Counted from the stretch's first letter, positions 23,200-37,167 are shown. The stretch: DNA of 64,000 nucleotides from Rhodamnia argentea (GCF_020921035.1 NC_063160.1:17449095-17513094); one strand, 5' to 3'. A program made the numbers and translations. The notes: generated from the sequence alone by a model not told the origin.

Positions 23200-26100
23200 C
23201 TACTTGTCATTTGGTCTTCTTAATTTGCTTTCTGAATTTGCCTTCATGCATGCACTGAAGAAAGAGAAACCTCCATTTCTGCGTGAGCGCGTGACAGTCC
23301 TTTTGTGCTGCATAATGTTATCCAGTATGCATCATCAGAGTATTGAAAACACCGTCTGCATGCAAGCATATAAGTAAATCCAAGAGCTCACCTTTCCCCT
23401 TCTCTGAGATCTAGTGTTATTCCAGCAGAACATCCTGCCACAACCTTCATTTCCTGAACCAGACTCATAAACCCTAAAGAAATGCCAACATTTAGAAAAA
23501 CATGCGGAAACTCAGTTTTAGTGTGAACTGAAAGTATAGCAAAATCAGCAGTGCACCATGTTGAGCATGCCTTAATTCAGACACGAGCAATCTGTAAACT
23601 GCCCTAATCGTTCTAGTAATAAGATAATCAATGCACTTAATGATATTTGTGGTCCTCGAAGTTATTCACAAGACAAATAGGTGGCTATGTGCCCCTAGAG
23701 CACTAGTTTGGTTAATTAAAAATGGAAATAACACTTTTCGAGACACTTTGAAAATGAAAGAACTACACATTTAGATAAACCACTTACTTCATATGGTAAA
23801 TTTTAAATTTCTAAGCACATTCAATAAGGCTTTACAAGTGCCTGTGGGGCACACTAACATTTGATATCTTCTAAAGCTTTTTTCCTTTTTCAACCAAACA
23901 TCAGACTATTCAAGCAGTGGAATCGCCAATGGTAGCAGTAATCGTGCAGAGTATATAGAAATGTGGATCCTAGCCAGGAGAATGCATATACAGACCGCAG
24001 ATCTTGTTCCTCCCCTTTATCAGCAGGTAATCATCAACAAACGTTTCAGAAATACTGTAACTTAACCAAATGGGCTCGAATCTGAAAAACATCTTCAATT
24101 GTTGAAGAATCAGAACCAGTATACAAGGTCAATGGTGCAAGTTCTCTGTAAACTTTTCGGCACTATTTAGCGCATCTTTCTGATTTTCAGGAGATCCTTT
24201 TTATGAATTTTACATTTGAAGAAAAAAGTAGTAGTCCCATAAAAGCTTGAACAAACTAAACTTAAGTTTCTTGATTTGATAAGACAAACACCAGAAGGTA
24301 TAACTTCAGTTATAACTTCTGAAGGAAACACTCAACGGAACTTATCTAGAGAGCTGAATTTAACCCCCAATTAAAGAGAATAACTAGCTTCATATGGCAG
24401 AAGCAAATCATAGAGAGAACTATGAGAAACTACTTAATAAGAACATCAACTTGCACGTCTCATCGTTCTAAGTGATTATGTGGTAATTTCTTTTGCACGT
24501 TTTGTGAACCAGTTTATTTTGTTTCATATGCTCCCTTGTAACCGAAAAAATGGAAAAAAAAACAAGAAAATCAACTTACAGGCTCTCCTTGTTGAAATTT
24601 GCCATGAAACTGCTATCATGCAGCAAACTTGGGGACATAGGATAGTGACTTTTATTAACTTGGTCCTTCTGCAAGGCCCTTCCATCAGCAATCTTCAGAA
24701 CTTTGAGTTCATGATTCAGTTCGTCCTCCCAATGCTGAGAAGAAAAATCTGTAGAATTAACTGATTCCATCTTATGTTGATCATAGATGCCATCTTGAGG
24801 TAAGACCTGATTCTTCTCAGGTCTGCAACAAATTAATGAGCCAGGGGTTCCTTTATCTGCAGTTTGCAACCAGGCAGTTTCTAACCTCTGCTCTCTGATA
24901 ATGGACTCTATTCTCTGCATTGGGACCTCCTGCCTCTTTTCATTTGTACCATTAGTCTTTTCAACCATGAACTCTGATGAACATCCAATCCGATCCACCA
25001 ACTGACAGTCTTTAGAATCATCTTGCGTTCTTCCTTTTAACTTGTCATCTAAATTGCTAACGGTTCTCTGGGACACTTTGGGTAACTCTTGACATGATGC
25101 CTCATCAGCATAACCTTCAACAAATGCTTTCCTCTCTCTTGGAGTGTCCATACCTGTTCCTATTTGACTCGGAACTGGTGAATCCCCCTGATTGACATAC
25201 TTCATCAGATCCTCACCATTTGGGAGGAGGATAAGTCTAACCTCCACGTTTCGTCTCAAAACTATTTCTATGGAGTTTGTAATACTGCTCAAGAACCTCT
25301 CCACTCTCAATTTAACATCTTTATCTGCAAAAGCTACATATACAACAAGAACTCCTGCAACCACGATGAGATTACATTAGAAATACAGAAGCAAACAAAG
25401 AACGCATTGTCTTCATTGTCAACCAATGAATATACATGAACTGAACACGTTAGCAATGATGATCAGAGGGTACGATAGGCATGCATCATGCCCAACAAAT
25501 TAGAAGGTCCCTGGCTCTTACCAAACTTAACTGCTTGAAAATGAAACCATAAGAGATGATGGGGATGTTTTTCCCCCTGATTAGTTATTAAGCACAAAAA
25601 ACTCCTACCCTGATCAGCTAAGTGAAGCATCAAGATAACAAGAAACAAGTACAACGGACCTCTGACTGCCCTTTTTAGTGGTGAGTGTGGCAATTACAAA
25701 TGATCCTTCTTTAGATTTATGTAAAAGTTCAACTTGAACAAAGTACTTCACAATTCTCAGAAGGCAAGCTAACAATTGTAGAAGAAGCTACAATGAAATT
25801 GGGGGAATACAAACTATGGTTGCACACGGTCTCACAAGCAAATCAATGTCCAGATGTATGAAAGATTATTTTCCAATGTTATAGATACAATAGAGAGCAT
25901 TAGGCAGGCCAACACCGGGCTACTGATGTTATCCGTTTTTTTCTTACATGTCAGCCAATTAATTAACAAGCAATTTATGTAGGCCATCCTAGTAATATAA
26001 GCAATTCCTGGTTCAGAATTTGGCTGCCAAGGACAGGGTAGACTTTGAAACAAGGTTGTCCCTGCATCTTCATGAGATTCCACGGTGTCAGAGAAACTGT

Positions 26101-29100
26101 CAAATATAACCAGCATGGGTTGTACATCAACTGTTGATCGAAAATCAAAATCCTCCGTATCAAATATGTTCAACTGCTGTTCAACCAAGTTTGCAACTCT
26201 TTTTCGAAATATAAATTTCAAACGGATAGAATTAAACAAACCGCTACTCATTAAAGTTTAGTTTAACACAGATTGTTGTACATCACCAGATAATTGCATG
26301 GGGTGCATGATGAAATACGGAAGCTCGTCGCCTTACCTTCAGTTTCTGAGATAGATATAAGCTTGCCATGAACATGCAGCAACTGTCTGAGTGTCTTTGA
26401 ATGGCACCTCTCTATGCAACGTATCCAAATGTCGTTCAACTTTTCCAGGCTAGTTGTTTTGAACATTGTGCCTCCAAGCCCCCCAGCATGTGTGCCCCTG
26501 GTTCTGAAAGTGTGATCATTGATAAGTGACAATGCAGTCCCCTGATGACAGGGAGACGAATTTGCTTCTTCAAGCAAAGACACAGGAGAGGCAGATTCCT
26601 GGGGTGCATATCTAGAATCTGATTTTCGTTTGTAAGAAGTGTATCCTCTAGCAGCACTTGATGGATCTTCGGTTGTCCTGGAACTTTGCTTCTGACTACT
26701 GCTGGAATTCGAAGCTTCTGGTGAAGGCACAGAACCAAGTTGCAACAATGTCGCCGTAAACCAAGTTGACCGTTCATTCGAAACTCTTAACTGTTTCTCT
26801 GCCTCTGACAGAAGCTTCAAAGCATGCTTTAATCTCTCTAATTCAGAGTCACTTACTGTACAGAAGCCAAAAAAACATATGGTTATTAATGAAAGCTACA
26901 CATCACATGCCCCATGACATTCAAAAGCACATGCAGGTGCAAATTTGCCAACAATGCAGTGCTAGACAGTGATATGGTGTCACAGAATTAATCATCCTCT
27001 AAGTGAAGTTGCAAAATTTGACGGTAGCATCTTTACTGGACTTTTTTATACGAACGTGTGTAAAAAACCAAATCCACACTCACTTGTGGATAACTCTAGC
27101 TAATGGCAAAGATACCTTCAGGATAGGTAGTCAAGTAGATACAAAAGCATCAGATCAATCTCCCATTACATCTGACCAAAAAAAAAAAAAAAATCTCCCA
27201 TTACATGCCTGCGGATCATGCAGAGGCTGCTAAGCCAATACATATCAACGTGATCAAGCATAAACACTGCATATTTCTACTAAAGTAATTGCTGCTCATA
27301 AAAATAAAATTCTCTTACTATTTTAGTACAAGATAGTGAAGAACCTATGGGAAAGGATCTTTGTAGACATAATAAATCTAAGAATCAGCTTCTTCCAACA
27401 ATATAACATCCACACTCTTGGGAAAGTCTTGACAGAAAAACCACTCAGCAAACATTGAGCCTTTAGAGTGATCACGAACAAAATGAAGTTCGTAATGAAA
27501 TGCAACTGGGTAAAGTAAACTTCTGTGGAAGCAGAACCTCTTCTTAAGGGAAAAAACGCAAAGAAGTACAAAATTGTTCTTCTTTCCCAGAAGTATGACA
27601 TCATAGCATAATACACCACTCAGAAATTCAACATTTATAAATGCTACCAGATAGATGAGGGTCAACTGTGTTTGCGGCATCTAACATTACCCAGTTTTGT
27701 CCCCAGTGAACTTGGTAAAGCAGATATTAGTGCACACCATGAAGTGAGTTAAACTTGTCGGGATTGCAGCCAAGAAAACAAAGCATAGAAAATTAGTTGG
27801 AGAAAATAAATAAGTCGTAAGTGCTTATCCACAAGCACTTCAAAAGAAGCTTTGTATAGGAGGCCGAGGAGCTAACGAAGTGGTTAAATAGCATGGCTGA
27901 GGAATTGAGCACAAGGGCTGCTGAAGTGGCAGCTTGTTCAAATCATCAACTTGCATGGCCTCATGGGGCCACCACAAGGAGCCTAACCATGTTCATCTCC
28001 AATGACTACCGATTTGTGTGGCAAGGGGGGGACTGCCACACCTAAACCTGGGGTGCAAAAGAGTCCCAGGCACACTCTTGTTAATAAAAAGATGGCTGAG
28101 GAAGTTATTATGGCCTAAAGACAATGCAGTCATTTTTTCAAAGTTGATGCACTTTCTAGCAAGCGACAACGAACTTGGCTCAAACTTTGACCAAAGCTAA
28201 AGGAGTGATCTAAAGGTGGCGACATACTAAATAGCCTCAGCTCCTAATAATAGTTCAAAACCTTACGATATGCAGCTAAACTGCAACAGTGACAACAAGG
28301 GCAAGCCAAGGGCTCGACAACAAAAGAAAAGAAGCCAATGCCTCAAGGCCTTGTAAATGATTTTTGTGTAGGGGTCAGCAGCTGCTTGGTGCCACTTCAA
28401 TGAAAATTTGTTTTTACCAAGTTAATTAAAAAGGCTAACATATCAATAATTCACTCTTTAATTGATTTCTGAAAGTTGGCACCTGCCAACCATGGTTTGC
28501 AGCGGTCCATGCTATGAGGCACTTTTGTAGCACAGGTCGGGCTATTATCATTATAGACAACACTAGTTGAGTGCTTTAGGGCTATCAAAAAAACAATATA
28601 AGAAAATAGAATCAATCTTGCAAATTGCTAACCTATATACCCTGCATACTGGGTCCTCATTTTACATTAATCAAGTAGAATTACATAACACAAAGTAAGA
28701 TCCAAACAGAAAGTATTCTCAGTAGCATAAAACTAAGACGACGATTCCACAGTGCTATTTTGATTAGCATCAAATAAAATTATCTCAGCAACAATTCATG
28801 GATTCAATGAGACTATGTTCTGTACTCACAGGTTCGAGCACCAAAAAGAGATGCATTATATTCGGAATCAACCATCTTGTATGTTCCAGCTATGATATCC
28901 ATAATAAGACTGGCCAGCTGTGACATTAAAATCAATGGATCTACCCCAGAGTCCATGAACTCCCTAGCTCTTTTCACCGTTTCTGCAGTGTTCGAAGACA
29001 TGGCTAGCTCTAGTAGATCAAGTAACTTCTCGTCTGAAACAACTCCAACCTATTGGAAGACATAAATCTTGTTTGTCAATTTTTGTCGGTAAACACCTAA

Positions 29101-31250
29101 AGGAGTAAAAAATTTGTCCCCCACAGAGGGGAAAGAAACAAAACTCAAATTCAGAGAGGAACAAGTAATGTTGATAAATGATTTGATATGGAACTTACAA
29201 GTTCGTTCACAAGAGATGTCGTGATTCTTTTACCCAACAAACTCAATTGATCTAGCATAGTTTCGGCATCTCGAAGCGAACCATCTGCATTCAGAGCAAT
29301 CAAATCCAACGCATCCAATTCGACATCCAGATTCTCACTCGCAGAAATATTGCGTAGTCGCAGCACAATGTCACTATCTTTGATTTTGTTGAAAAGGTAC
29401 TTCTGACAGCGAGATTGCACGGAACGAGGCACGCTATCTAGGTCGGTTGTAACAAAAATGAAAACGACTCGACGTGGTGGTTCCTCAACAAATTTAAGAA
29501 AAGCCAGCCATACCTTAGAGGGCAACAGATGACATTCATCAATGATAAAAACTTTGTACCGCGAATGTGCTGGTGGCCGAACTAACAAGTTTTTTAGTAG
29601 ATGTCTGACTTTATCGATTTGTTTCTTATTGGTGCCATCAACCTGACAAAGGTCTCTGCTCTTTCCTGAAATGAAGGAGGAGCACTCTTTGCAGCATCCA
29701 CATGGCTTGGCTTCTTTAGTAGCCTGACAATTCAGAGCAGCAGCAAAAATCCTGGCTGTGGAAGTTTTTCCGGTCCCGCGAGGTCCTTGGAAGAAATAGA
29801 TAGGAGCAACCCTTCCCCTTGAAATAGCATTGACGAGCGATTGAACCACAATGTTTTGCCCAATTATCTCATCAAAGAACACGGGCTTATGCTTCTGACT
29901 CAAGCTTCTGATGTTATCCAGCATAGCATCTTCATCTCCTCGGCCACAGGTAGGAGCAACTGCCTCTAACCCATCTTGATCCCTACAATTCGACCACCGC
30001 CGTCCATCCAATCTACTCAATGCCTCCAAATCAAGCTCCCCAAAATTTGTGGAGAGCTCATCATCGCTGCGCCCCGTTCCAGCTGACGACCCTCCTCTGG
30101 CATCAGTATCGTTCGTGAGCAATGGGAGAAGACCTTGAGCACTCTTAGACGCAACTCTTCGCTTCTTTGACCCTGAAGGCGATGGGCGCCGTCCACTGTA
30201 CACTGATTGACTGCCGCAGAGTATGCTACTGCCTTTTCTCCTTATGGTGTCGGAGAGGGAAGGAGAGTAACAACTGCCACACTTGCGCGTGTGCTTGGGC
30301 GTCCTTTTGGACCAGTAGCAAGGAATCCCACATCCCTGCCCTCCAGGCAAATCCAAAGGATCATCCACCTCGTCATCACCATCATTCACAGAAGTGGTTG
30401 TACCATCCCAAGACCCCACTGTGCTTGGATTACGATTGGCATGCCTATAATAGGAGCTAGTCGAGAGAGCAGGGGTGCTGTAGGTGTAGGAAGAGTCCTC
30501 CTTCCTGATGCTTCTGAGCAATTTGGAGGAGGAGCCGGACCAATTCTTGCGGCGCTTGGCCTTTAAAAGCAATGGGGATGCTCCAGAAATCCGCTTCAAA
30601 TCCTCGGAGCGACTGTAATCGTCAGTATCGTCAGATGGGTCGACCGAGCCATCTGGGACCAGCGGTAGCGGAGGGTGAACATTGCGAAAGGACATGGAAT
30701 GTGCGGAATTCCTAGGCAGACGGAGGTCCTTGGGAGGATATCTGGAGAGGAGAAGGGCATGGGCATCGGATTTCTTACTCCGCTTCTCGAAGGCAGAAGA
30801 GGGAGCGGCGCCACCCCGGGGGACAAGATTGGCATCTCTGCGGCGGAAATCATGGGAGGGACGAGGGTTGTCGCTGCCAGCGGCCTTGAAGTAGACAGCA
30901 TTGCGGGCATCGCTCAAGCTGGCATCTTGACTGTTGGGAGAGGAGGAGGAGGAGGGGGAGGAAGATCTGAGGGCATTGGGGGACTTCCAGTTGTACAAGA
31001 AGACCGGGCTCTTGGAGTCGGCGTTGAGGGTAGTGGGAAGGGGACGGAAGGCGGAGAGAGGGGGGGACTTGCAGGAGGAGGTGGTGCCGGGATCCCGCAA
31101 CAAGCGGGAAGCCTTGCGGATTTGGATGAGCTCCCGCTTGAGGTGCAGCTTGCTGGGTGTGGGATCGCCATTCTTCCCCTTCATTCCGCAAGAAGACGAC
31201 ATCGGAAATCTTTGGTTTTTGCAAAATGGGTCAGGATCTAAAATGCCCAA
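23200..31250 (-). CDS. STI: STICHEL-like protein (DNA polymerase III gamma/tau-like AAA+ domain)
   Basis: STICHEL proteins set trichome branch number in Arabidopsis. They contain a region like bacterial clamp-loader gamma/tau but are not thought to load clamps. Six exons fit with consistent phase: 31250–29199, 29049–28830, 26855–26337, 25354–24580, 23473–23392 and 23307–23200, giving about 1251 residues against about 1220 for Arabidopsis STI. The N-terminus has the family phrase SKLHLKRELIQIRKASRLLRDPGTTSS and a basic low-complexity region. Walker A GPRGTGKTS is near residue 487, a cysteine cluster C-x8-C-x2-C-x2-C follows, Walker B IIDECHLL is near 568, and a sensor-like SRC follows. Exon 3 has LERLKHALKLLSEAEKQLR. 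The last two short exons give the conserved GCGRMFCWNN and a basic tail. ATG at 31202 or 31184 could also be the start. The gene diverges from the PPR gene. The choice between STI and STI-like 1 is unresolved. Confidence 0.93.
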
Positions 31251-31883
31251 CGAGCGTTGTGGTTGCCATTTTCACCCTCTCTAACCCTACGATATCGACT
31301 ACCGCTCGACACACAGCCAGCAGCCAGCCAGCCAGCCGCAGCAGGAGGAGGAGGAGGAGGAGGAGGAGGAAGAATAGATGGGATCCCGTCATTTACTGCT
31401 GATACTGACACTACCCCTGCTTCTACTACTGCCGCAACAGTACAGTGGTTAATTATTATTCATATTCTACGGCGCGGCATCGGGAATAACTGGGAAATGG
31501 CGGAGGTAAAAAAATTGAACTTTTTTAGGGCTTAATTGGGGCGGGCTCGGTTGGATCCCCATCCCCATTTCTTTTTGGACTATCCTCCTTCTTTCAATTC
31601 AAAACTATCATATCATAATGAGACTGGAAAGACCGGATCCTCCTCCCAAAAATGTCGTCCATTTACTGCCAAAAGATCCCAAAGATTTGATGAGTACAGC
31701 AACTTTCCCCGAATGCCCTAATTTGAAGTCCGCCAACCGTCTCCGTGTGGTGGACTCTTTCGCGCGTATTCACACTTAAAGTCATCGCCATCATCCATTC
31801 TCGACCATGAAATAATGAGCACTCCCTTTAAGCCAAGCAGGTGCAATTTATCTAGCTACTTGCTGGTGCACATTCTTTGATAC

Positions 31884-31918
<35 letters not shown>

Positions 31919-32727
31919 AATACTTCAATTATGTCAATGGTATGAAATTACCCGAAAAAGATGTAGATAAGAGTGAGGAGAGAATTTACTCTCCTCTCCT
32001 GATCCTGAATATCAAAGCAAAAGCAACTTTTAATGTGTTTAGAAACTTTCTATTACTTTTCTCTGCCCTGCCCTGCCCGCACCCCTCGCACGTGATTTCC
32101 CTTATTATTAATGTCGTAAAAACTTAAGCTTTAGAGTCAAATGTCGGTAGTCGGTCGACGATAGCAAAGCCACGTGATAGTGATAAAAACCTCCAACTTG
32201 AGCGATGCCATTGTATGCCATGCCAATATTGCCTTTCTTGGCTTCTTCTCGTGCAGCTGGGACTGGAACTGGGACTGGGAGCAATCAAACCCATCAACGC
32301 TGGGGACGAGTCTTGGGCCGGGTCCCAGTCCAACCCAATCCAATCACTTCGGTGGGACTGGTAGCGTATTATCTTTGAATCCATCCACCAACATATCGAA
32401 TGGTTGCTGTCGGTCGCTGTCGTTTCCAGTCTACACGGATTTGATTGGATTCCTGTTGGTCCAAATGACACGCATCATCATGATTTACCATAACTCTCTA
32501 TCCATGTATGAGTATGAAGGTTCCACCGAAGTTTTGATTCCATGATGGGCTCGAGCTCGAGCTCGAACTTTCACTTTAATGGGAGAAGGCGGGAATGGCG
32601 ATAATAATTCTTTTGCCCCATCGGCCGAAGTATTGAGTTTTAAGAGCAAAAAGTAGTATTAAACGTGTTGTGGATCGATTGATGAATTGGAAGACGATAA
32701 GAGACATCGGACAGTTGCAGCGGTTGC
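31251..32727. promoter_or_regulatory. Bidirectional intergenic region between STICHEL-like and PPR genes
   Basis: About 1.5 kb separates two divergent start codons and must hold both promoters. It contains a GGA/AGG repeat at 31341–31370, a (CT)n tract at 31887–31915 and CACGTG at about 32089–32094 and again at 32171–32176, the G-box core bound by plant bZIP/bHLH factors. A GAGCTCGAGCTCGAGCTCG alternating block lies near 32549–32568. The factors involved cannot be told from sequence. Confidence 0.45.
31887..31915. repeat. (CT)n microsatellite
   Basis: A run of about 14 CT units lies in the divergent promoter region. Confidence 0.95.
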
Positions 32728-34755
32728 ATGCCCAGTTCATCGTCCACCTCCACAACCAGCCACAGCTGGGCCTCCTTCCTCCTCCTCATCCGATCCTCAC
32801 CATCTCCGATCCCCGTCCACGCCCACCTCCTCAAGCTGGGCCTTCTCCCCCATCCCCACCTCCGCAATGCCCTCCTCCATTCTCACGCCCAGCTTGGCCT
32901 CCTCCACCTGGCCCGCCGCCTGTTCGACGAATTGTCCCACTGGGCTCTCCCCGATTCCAACTCCCTCCTCTCCGCCTACTTCAAGTGGGGACACCTCCGG
33001 GAAGCACGCGCTCTTTTCGATGCGACGCCCCGCCGCAATGTAGTCACCTGGACCACCATGGTCACTGGTTACGCCCGCATTGGGGACTTGGAGAGTGCTA
33101 GGCGCTGCTTCGATGCAATGCCCGATAGGACTGTGGTCTCTTGGAACGCGATGCTCTCCGGGTACTCTCAGAACGGGTTCGAAGATGAGGCTCTCCGCTT
33201 GTTTCATGAAATGGTTGGTGCCGGCTTCCAACCCAACGAGACCACTTGGGTCACTGTCATTTCATCCTGTGCGGCACGGGGCGATCCTTCCCTTGCCGAT
33301 TCGCTTGCCGCATTGCTTCATCAGGTAAGGGGAATCGATTTCAACTGCTTTCTCAAGACAGCGCTCCTCGACATGTACGCCAAATGCGGACGCTTGGCTG
33401 CTGCTAGACGAATTTTTGATGATCTGGCCCCCCACAATAACACTGTCGCATGGAATGCCATGGTCTCGGCATTTATGAGGTCCGGAGATTTAGCCTCGGC
33501 TAGGGAACTCTTTGATAGGATGCTGAATAAAGATGTGGTCTCCTGGAACTCCATGATTGCTGGATATGCTCAAAACGGCCAATCAGCTTTTGCGGTCCGG
33601 CTCTTCAAAGACATGGTTACACTTACCGGGGAACATCCGAAGCCTGACGAAGTCACCATGGCAAGCGTTTTTTCAGCGTGTGGGCATCTTGGCACCCTGG
33701 AGATAGGCAAATGGGCGGTGGCTTTTCTCGAGAAAAATCAGATTAGGCTTGGCACTTCAGGGTACAATTCCTTGATTTTCATGTACTCTAAATGTGGAAG
33801 CATTGAAGATGCCCAGCGAATCTTTCAGGAAATGCAAAGGAAAGATGTGGTATCCTACAACACCTTGATCTCGGGTTTGGCCGCCCATGGTCGTGGAAGG
33901 GAAGCCTTGGAAGTGATGTCAAAGATGAAAGAGGAAGGCATTGACCCAGACCGTGTAACTTACGTAAGCATCCTCACGGCATGCAGCCACGGGGGGTTGC
34001 TACAAGAAGGTCGCCGGTTGTTTGAAACGATCAAAGCTCCATCAAACGATCACTATGCGTGCATGGTCGACTTGTTAGGTCGTGCGGGTGAGCTCGAGGA
34101 AGCAAAGAGATTGATTCAGATCATACCGATGAAGCCACATGCAGGAGTGTACGGATCACTCTTGAATGCTTGCCGCATTCACAGGAGGACCGATTTGGCA
34201 GAGATGGCTGCTTACGGGCTTTTTGAAATCGAGCCAAACAATTCAGGGAACTATGTTTTGTTGTCGAACATATACGCACAGGCAGGCAGGTGGGAGGATG
34301 TTGATAAGGTCAGGCAGATGATGCGGAGGAGGGGGGTGAAGAAGGCAACTGGGTGGAGCTGGGTGGAGCACAAGGGCGAGGTGCATAAGTTCCTTGCGGG
34401 GGACAGATCGCACGAAAGATGCAGTGAGATCTACCATCTGTTGGCCAACTTGAGGAGGAGGATGCAAAGGGCCGGATATGTGGCAGAGGGAAGCTGTGTT
34501 CTAAGGGACGTGGTGGAAGAGGACAGAGAAGAGATGGTGGTGGTTCATAGTGAGAAGCTCGCCGTTTGCTTTGCTCTTATTGTTAGTGAAGCTGGGGAAG
34601 CGATCAGGGTGATGAAGAACATGAGAGTATGTTGGGACTGTCATACTGCGATCAAGACAATCTCTAAATTGGAGGGCAGGGAGATAATAGTACGGGACAA
34701 CAACAGATTCCACCATTTCTTGGAAGGCCAATGTTCTTGCAAGGATTACTGGTAG
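32728..34755 (+). CDS. Pentatricopeptide repeat protein, PLS class with DYW domain
   Basis: PLS-DYW proteins bind single organelle RNAs and direct C-to-U editing. The single-exon frame gives 675 residues. PPR helical-pair repeats run from about 35 to 470 with many VVSWNAMLSGY/DVVSWNSMIAGY-type motifs, then E/E+ motifs, then a full DYW domain with the deaminase signature H-S-E at about 608, C-x2-C-H at about 636 and the C-terminal DYW triplet. Text such as NETTWVTVIS and KPDEVTMASVFSACGH recalls Arabidopsis At1g14470. An upstream frame starting at 32670 encodes QLQRLHAQFIV, a phrase expected in the N-terminus of such proteins, but it is one frame off and about 60–70 residues are missing between it and the main frame. 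Organelle targeting is family knowledge; the present N-terminus may be altered. The transcript may therefore encode an N-truncated protein. Confidence 0.88.
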   Translation: MPSSSSTSTTSHSWASFLLLIRSSPSPIPVHAHLLKLGLLPHPHLRNALLHSHAQLGLLHLARRLFDELSHWALPDSNSLLSAYFKWGHLREARALFDATPRRNVVTWTTMVTGYARIGDLESARRCFDAMPDRTVVSWNAMLSGYSQNGFEDEALRLFHEMVGAGFQPNETTWVTVISSCAARGDPSLADSLAALLHQVRGIDFNCFLKTALLDMYAKCGRLAAARRIFDDLAPHNNTVAWNAMVSAFMRSGDLASARELFDRMLNKDVVSWNSMIAGYAQNGQSAFAVRLFKDMVTLTGEHPKPDEVTMASVFSACGHLGTLEIGKWAVAFLEKNQIRLGTSGYNSLIFMYSKCGSIEDAQRIFQEMQRKDVVSYNTLISGLAAHGRGREALEVMSKMKEEGIDPDRVTYVSILTACSHGGLLQEGRRLFETIKAPSNDHYACMVDLLGRAGELEEAKRLIQIIPMKPHAGVYGSLLNACRIHRRTDLAEMAAYGLFEIEPNNSGNYVLLSNIYAQAGRWEDVDKVRQMMRRRGVKKATGWSWVEHKGEVHKFLAGDRSHERCSEIYHLLANLRRRMQRAGYVAEGSCVLRDVVEEDREEMVVVHSEKLAVCFALIVSEAGEAIRVMKNMRVCWDCHTAIKTISKLEGREIIVRDNNRFHHFLEGQCSCKDYW

Positions 34756-35338
34756 ATTTTCAGACAGTCACCTGCGTTTCATATGCAGATTGAAACCCCT
34801 ACCATTGAAGGCAGCAGGTCTGGTGGTACTCATCCATTACAATGAAATATCCACCTTGCATTTTTTACCGTACGTTGGAAGTCTGACCATTTCAGCAGGA
34901 ATAATTGGAACTCAGCATTTGAAAATTAAAGCGTGTGATGGAGCACTTATCATCCTCATATTTTTTTTACCACTATTCCCAACTCAAAAGTCAGCATAGT
35001 GTTCCACTGTAAGGGTCATTCTATTTAATCAACTGAACATCCTGTTACATCCCAACGAAGAACCTTAACCTAACTAAAGGTGCACAATCGCCTTCAGGCA
35101 TAGAATGTTTGCAACAAATGAGACTGCACAAATAATAATATACATATAAGGCATTCTAATTGTGAGCAACGACTTCAAACATAAGCCCTGAGAAAATTGG
35201 ATAGAAGAAGAGTGTAGGTTAAGTTCCATTGTTGCAATACCAGTTCCCAACTACATTGTCCAAATTAAACTGCAAAGAGAAATTTCTTGATCTTCTCTAG
35301 CCTTCTTGATTGATCTATGTCCAATTTCTTAACATGGT
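34756..35338. other. Intergenic region between two convergent genes
   Basis: This contains the 3' ends of the PPR gene and the Alfin-like gene. No reading frame or repeat of note was seen. Confidence 0.6.
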
Positions 35339-37125
35339 TCAGACTCTAGCCCTCTTGCTACTGCAACTGGGGCATTTGTACTGCTTTATATGCTCCGCCT
35401 TTGCTGGAGTAATTTTTACACATTTTCCATGGAACCATCTCTCACAGATGTCACAGCAAATCCAGAATTCATCGTGTGCATAGCTATCCCCACATGCCCC
35501 ACAGGTGGCACCCTGCTCGTCTTCTTCTTCTTCTTCCCCGCTGTCCTCCTCTTGTTTAGTTGTTGGAGACATCTTCACTCCCTTGGATTGTGGCTCAGAC
35601 TGCAGGGAGCAGTTTAAAAGCAACATCCATGCATGATCAGCAAGGAATAACTATGCACGAACCAAAGGGGGCAAAAGTACATAATATCATGTCAAAACTG
35701 AAACTACTTACCATCTTTGTACTAGATTTGCTTTTGCTGTTCTGATTAGCAGATTGTTCCTTTGATTGCTTAACATTTCCCGTGACAACTTCAAATATGG
35801 TTGGGAGATCATTTATCATCTGGAAAAGCCTCTTTCTGTAAAATTCGACCCTCCAAAATCAGAACAAGCTAAATCAACTATAATGCAAGTTATCTATTTT
35901 CTGCGCTCAAAAATGCAGAACACAGCAAATTGTTCCACATTTGTTTGACTGTTTCCACGCAAATGCTTCCTATCCATCTTCACCAATAAACGTGGGGAAT
36001 TTATCCAAGTTGACCAATAAGGGATATGAAGGATCTAAGGTGGACGATGGTAGGATCTTGCCTGGAGAAGTTCTGCTTCCATTTAACTCAAACTGCCACT
36101 GATTACTTCAGCTAGTTCCTTCTATACATTTGCAAAACAGTACAATAGAAAAGTCACTTAAAAAATTTATTGTATCAGCACTAACTGCAATTATAGATTT
36201 CTCATGAATTTAGAATAGGCCTGGCGTGATAATGATGGGTAATCCACCCTACCAAGAAACCAGGGGACCAAAATCTGTGTAGGAAAAATTGAGACTAGAG
36301 CACAGCCAAGATGGCTAAGTGAGCTCCCAGGTGACAACCCAAGTTTGAGAAAAGCACAGTTCTATCACACCTATTAGCATGAAATAGTGTAACAAAGTTC
36401 TCAGAACCTGCTTCATCGGGTGCTCAAATCCATAAGAAGGGTCAACGCTATAGTTTTTCGCAATGAAGAACTGATTTAGCAATTACCACGACCACAGAAA
36501 GTTTCCAACCTTCTAAATCCAGATCCATCTTCAAGCAATATAGGAAAACAGCAGTTTAAAAAAAGCTATAGAGAAACAGGAAAAAATAAAAGAAATGGTA
36601 ATGAGGAACTGCCCTGTCAGCCTGCACTAAATATCCAAGATATACTGAGTGATTGTCTATGAAGTACTGTTCTGATCACCACCAACATGCTCAACAACTC
36701 AAAACAACATGAATTAAAGAAAAGTTCGACATGACTTGATATGTTTTAGCTAGTTCCTCACAAAACCTAGATTATCATCACAATAGCCTTTATTTGAGCT
36801 ACCTTAGCATTGAGGAGAAATGACAGAAAATACCAACACAAACACAAAAAAGATGACATGACACAAAGTGCAATCTCTACTAAATTAAATAAGTGCTATG
36901 TTTCATTGCATCAAGAAGCTTGGTAGTATCCTCACAGCAATACATTGCATCAGAATTGCATAAGCCACATAGCTAAACAAGGTCTTCTGCGATGTCCAAC
37001 CGCATTAACATGACAGCAATGGCACAAAAGGCTAAAAGCAGGATAAGGAAGAAGATTAAGCACATGCCCATCCCTAGAGTTATGAAGGTGTCCGGAAGAT
37101 CCAGTAATATCAGAAGTTCAACTAA

Positions 37126-37167
<42 letters not shown>

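Noticed and set aside
30675-31241. Long plus-strand frame opposite the STICHEL-like first exon
   Set aside because: It is Gly/Arg-rich antisense shadow of a GC-rich coding exon whose minus-strand frame carries the family motifs.
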